From positions 1 to 7,772 of the forward strand of contig CADBPX010000087.1 of assembly GCA_902796625.1 (NCBI GenBank): DNA of 7,772 nt. The letters are read 5' to 3'. The position numbers were made by a program, and so were the translations under genes. Shown piece by piece: positions 6,709 to 7,772 of the stretch. Source of the stretch: an uncultured Pseudomonadota bacterium. GTDB taxonomy: Bacteria > Pseudomonadota > Alphaproteobacteria > RF32 > CAG-239. The first letter of the stretch is position 1; each line of letters opens with the position of its first letter. Under the pieces are notes generated by a model. It searched no databases. It had not been told where the DNA came from and saw nothing but the letters and a program-made list of their open reading frames with translations.

Positions 6709-6858
6709 CAAAAACCGCCTGAAATTCCTTCAAGGCGGGGGAGTTCGAAACTGCTTGTAATCAGTCTGATTTATTCAATATATTCAACCAGCTCCCCCAT
6801 GAAGAGGAGTTTAATTTACAAGAGGAGTTTCGATACTCCGCCAACGCTGACCGTCGGC
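6709..6858 (-). ncRNA. Candidate structured small RNA, about 150 nt, unknown family
   Basis: Read on the minus strand, the predicted 5' end starts with a seven-pair stem, GCCGACG (6858-6852) with CGTTGGC (6846-6840), closed by a 5-nt loop. Its one non-Watson-Crick pair is G-U on this strand but A-C on the plus strand. A GGAGT/ACTCC hairpin (6839-6824) follows. Next is a long-range stem, GGGGGAG (6798-6792) with CTCCCCC (6743-6737), stacked on CTGGTTG (6791-6785) with CAAGCAG (6757-6751; one G-G mismatch). The RNA ends in the terminator at 6738-6710. A possible promoter, TTGCTT (6893-6888) and TAGTAT (6870-6865) with a 17-bp spacer, predicts a start near 6858. It does not match 6S, SRP RNA, tmRNA or a tRNA as I know them. 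No protein of useful length is encoded. Confidence 0.35.
6710..6738 (-). terminator. Intrinsic terminator, minus strand
   Basis: On the minus strand CCGCCT (6738-6733) pairs with AGGCGG (6720-6715), and GAA/TTC pairs extend the stem inside with one bulge. A TTTTT run follows directly (6714-6710). The plus-strand reading lacks a T run. With no minus-strand protein gene upstream, it implies a non-coding minus-strand transcript. Confidence 0.55.
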
Positions 6859-6914
6859 AAAATCATACTAAAAAAAATAATAATAAAAAGCAAGAAATAT
6901 TTACCGAACTCATA

Positions 6915-6942
6915 TTGACAAAATATTTTAATTATGTATACT
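6915..6942 (+). promoter_or_regulatory. Sigma-70-type promoter for the 124-residue gene
   Basis: A perfect TTGACA (6915-6920) and TATACT (6937-6942) are separated by 16 bp of AT-rich DNA. Transcription would start near 6949, giving an untranslated leader of about 74 nt before the ATG at 7023. This is the best promoter match in the window. Confidence 0.6.
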
Positions 6943-6980
6943 TAATTCATTAAGCAATAATCAATAAATTATTATAGATT

Positions 6981-7026
6981 GAGGAGGGAAGAAATTAAGC
7001 CTCGTAAAAAATCCCCTTTTATATGA
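6981..7026 (+). promoter_or_regulatory. Strong ribosome-binding site with possible leader ORF
   Basis: GAGGAGGG (6981-6988) is nearly perfect anti-16S complementarity but lies 35 nt before the ATG at 7023, too far to serve it directly. Six bases after GAGGAGG plus one G comes ATT (6994), a rare start codon known from infC. It opens a 10-codon basic reading frame (IKPRKKSPFI) whose TGA (7024-7026) overlaps the ATG at 7023. This could be a coupled leader peptide. Alternatively a one-base loss in the A, C or T runs at 7006-7020 may have separated the true N-terminus. Both readings are inference. Confidence 0.3.
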
Positions 7027-7397
7027 AAAATTTTTATAGATTTGAAAAAGCTTATGGAGAACTTGTTGCCGCTGTGAAAGAGCTGGATTCTATCAAATCC
7101 AACGCCTATTTTCCGCCCTCAGAGGAGAAAAAGGCTGCTGACAGCGCAAAGGAAGGTATAATTGCCGCTTTAGCACTGCTTCGAGAGTGGTTCAAAGATA
7201 ACTTTCCTCGCGATACTTTCGATGCCTATCATTCGAATCAGTTTTCGTTTCCGGCATTTTTTGACATGCTGAAGAAGTATCCGGAGCTTGCCGCTGAAAA
7301 CAAAGATTCGCTTGAAAAGCTTTTACAAAGCCTCCGTTCTTCGAATCTGTATTCGGCCAATTTGCGAGAAGTCCCTTCCCTTGATGAATTTGTTTAA
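7023..7397 (+). CDS. Hypothetical protein, 124 residues, unrecognised family
   Basis: I do not recognise this protein. It is predicted soluble, without a signal peptide or membrane segment, and mostly helical: helices are likely at about 7-25, 34-60 (EEKKAADSAKEGIIAALALLREWF), 77-85 and 88-106. It has no cysteine and many aromatic residues near the N-terminus (FYRF). An in-frame TAA at 7005-7007 rules out an upstream ATG extension. Codon use differs from the operon: of 14 leucines only two use TTA, most being CTT or CTG, and GC content looks clearly higher. This suggests acquisition from another source or an older, differently selected gene. It has its own promoter and is followed 7 nt later by a hairpin terminator. 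The regular amino-acid composition supports a real protein. Confidence 0.6.
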   Translation: MKNFYRFEKAYGELVAAVKELDSIKSNAYFPPSEEKKAADSAKEGIIAALALLREWFKDNFPRDTFDAYHSNQFSFPAFFDMLKKYPELAAENKDSLEKLLQSLRSSNLYSANLREVPSLDEFV

Positions 7398-7400
7398 TGC

Positions 7401-7428
7401 AAAAAAAACCGCCCTTATGGACGGTTTT
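7401..7428. terminator. Hairpin terminator, probably bidirectional
   Basis: On the minus strand AAAACCGTCC (7428-7419) pairs completely with GGGCGGTTTT (7414-7405, one G-U) around an ATAA loop and is followed by T's to 7401. On the plus strand the stem has one A-C mismatch and is followed by TTTTATTTATT, so it can also end the 124-residue gene, whose stop is 7 nt upstream. The base pairing favours the minus strand as its original direction. Confidence 0.65.
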
Positions 7429-7444
7429 ATTTATTGGTGCCAAC
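7402..7444 (-). repeat. 43-bp direct repeat, copy 1 (tRNA 3' end plus terminator)
   Basis: These 43 bases are identical to 7658-7700. On the minus strand they contain the last six bases of the tRNA-Thr acceptor stem, the discriminator A, CCA and the full downstream terminator. The two copies are 256 bp apart, in the same orientation. Identity breaks at 7445, but weaker tRNA similarity continues to about 7456. Confidence 0.92.
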
Positions 7445-7456
7445 TTCAGAGACTCG
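7435..7456 (-). pseudogene. tRNA-Thr 3'-end remnant
   Basis: On the minus strand CGAGTCTCT (7456-7448), three changed bases (GAA in place of CT), then GTTGGCACCA (7444-7435) match the tRNA-Thr from its T-loop to the CCA end. The T-stem cannot pair normally and the rest of the tRNA is missing or unrecognisable. A short AGCTCTGCC at 7469-7477 resembles the D-arm AGCTCTACC of the intact gene, which hints at a tRNA that lost about 17 bases of anticodon arm, but this is weak. Confidence 0.45.
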
Positions 7457-7657
7457 TCTTGCTCCGTAAGCTCTGCCGTCGCTTTGCTCGGCAATCGCTA
7501 ACTTAAGCTTCGGTCACTCGTACACTAAATTCGCCGTTACTGCCGTTTCGGCTCATTAAGTGTCCTTCGCCCGTCGTCAAATAAAGCTCCACCGGAGCTT
7601 TATTTATCCTCCGGCCCGACCCAAGTGTGTCGTCCGTTCGGCTCTCGTACCACCAAT
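7445..7657. other. 213-bp non-coding segment between the two 43-bp repeats
   Basis: The segment is C/T-rich on the plus strand and distinctly GC-richer than the operon. Open frames here have no ribosome site and no protein-like composition. Short words recur: TTCGGCTC at 7547-7554 and 7637-7644, CTCGTAC at 7517-7523 and 7644-7650, and GTCGTC at 7573-7578 and near 7629. It seems built from degenerate repeat material. The perfect hairpin at 7579-7605 lies within it. Confidence 0.6.
7579..7605. terminator. Perfect 12-bp hairpin, possible bidirectional terminator
   Basis: AAATAAAGCTCC (7579-7590) and GGAGCTTTATTT (7594-7605) are exact reverse complements around a 3-base loop. The A-rich and T-rich feet resemble a terminator in either direction, but the T run is interrupted (TTTATTT) and no gene ends at it. 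Confidence 0.4.
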
Positions 7658-7684
7658 AAAAAAACCGCCCTTATGGACGGTTTT
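7658..7684 (-). terminator. Terminator of tRNA-Thr
   Basis: On the minus strand AAAACCGTCC (7684-7675) pairs with GGGCGGTTTT (7670-7661) around ATAA, followed by T's through 7658. It starts 6 nt after the encoded CCA. The outer bases ATAAATAAAA and TTTTTTTATTGG lengthen the symmetry. It is identical to the hairpin at 7401-7428. Confidence 0.75.
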
Positions 7685-7700
7685 ATTTATTGGTGCCAAC
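7658..7700 (-). repeat. 43-bp direct repeat, copy 2 (within the intact tRNA-Thr locus)
   Basis: This is the copy joined to the complete tRNA-Thr: its 7691-7700 part is the tRNA 3' end and 7658-7684 is the terminator. It is exactly identical to 7402-7444. Confidence 0.92.
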
Positions 7701-7766
7701 AGAGAGACTCGAACTCCCGACCCACTGATTACAAATCAGTAGCTCTACCAACTGAGCTATGTTGGC
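7691..7766 (-). tRNA. tRNA-Thr (anticodon UGU)
   Basis: A 76-nt cloverleaf reads on the minus strand: acceptor GCCAACA/TGTTGGC, D-stem GCTC/GAGC with loop AGTTGGTA, anticodon stem ACTGA/TCAGT with loop TTTGTAA, variable loop GGGTC, T-stem GGGAG/CTCTC (one G-U) with loop TTCGAGT, discriminator A and an encoded CCA (7693-7691). The anticodon TGT (7733-7731) reads ACA and, by wobble, other ACN threonine codons. Its promoter is beyond or at the right edge of the window. The terminator follows at once. Confidence 0.97.
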
Positions 7767-7772
7767 ACAGCA

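Noticed and set aside
6737..6798. A tRNA gene on the minus strand closed by GGGGGAG/CTCCCCC and containing TTCGAA
   Set aside because: The 62-nt interval has no D-arm, anticodon arm or correctly placed T-arm; the TTCGAA word is in the wrong place.
6706..6918. A 70-codon plus-strand frame starting MQKPPEIPSRRG
   Set aside because: It covers exactly the structured stretch and terminator read on the other strand, has no ribosome site, and the composition follows the inverted repeats and the A-rich promoter DNA.
7192..7494. A 100-codon minus-strand frame opposite the 124-residue gene
   Set aside because: It is a shadow of the plus-strand gene and runs through the terminator hairpin. The plus-strand gene has promoter, terminator and normal composition.
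7288..7506. A plus-strand frame overlapping the end of the 124-residue gene and running through the terminator repeat
   Set aside because: It lies mostly in another frame of a better gene and then in repeat and tRNA-remnant sequence; the composition is not protein-like and there is no ribosome site.
7560..7742. A plus-strand open frame ending GANRETRTPDPLITNQ
   Set aside because: It is the antisense translation of the tRNA-Thr gene and its terminator, a commonly seen spurious ORF; there is no ribosome site.

Overview
The window looks like a chromosomal piece of an AT-rich alphaproteobacterium. The main support is a recognisable ATP12-type F1-ATPase assembly chaperone, a family found essentially in alphaproteobacteria and mitochondria, sitting in a cluster with rarA and an RluC-type pseudouridine synthase. 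Strong use of A/T-ending codons (TTA Leu, AAA Lys, ATA Ile) suggests a host- or gut-associated lineage with a low-GC genome. That last step is inference. TGA works as a normal stop codon here.

Positions 1-119 hold the probable 3' end of an upstream gene and a candidate promoter. Positions 120-6346 hold six same-strand genes with almost no space between them (a 3-nt gap, then TAATG, ATGA, ATGA and TAATG overlaps), so they are very probably one translationally coupled operon. In order they encode a pentapeptide-repeat protein with a charged coiled-coil tail, the replication-fork AAA+ ATPase RarA, an RluC-like 23S rRNA pseudouridine synthase, a membrane-anchored AsmA-family protein with an internal duplication, an N-terminally short ATP12-family chaperone, and acylphosphatase. 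The jobs are diverse (fork maintenance, ribosome modification, envelope, ATP synthase assembly), so the operon reads as a housekeeping cluster rather than one pathway.

Positions 6347-7022 contain no convincing protein gene. The first half carries three degenerate copies of a GTCACC...GAGGTCAAGG intergenic repeat. The second half contains a highly structured stretch which, read on the minus strand, looks like a roughly 150-nt small RNA ending in an intrinsic terminator. A good sigma-70-type promoter then faces rightward into an unrecognised 124-residue protein (7023-7397), whose codon use is clearly more GC-rich than the operon's.

Positions 7398-7772 end with a tRNA-Thr(UGU) gene on the minus strand. 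Its CCA end and terminator occur again, as an exact 43-bp direct repeat 256 bp away, together with a fragment of the tRNA T-arm. This is an attachment-site-like or tRNA-remnant arrangement around a 213-bp non-coding segment.

I found no CRISPR array, complete mobile element or defence system. The best candidates for something undescribed are the minus-strand structured RNA at about 6709-6858, the duplicated tRNA-end/terminator module, and the pentapeptide/coiled-coil protein that leads the rarA operon.
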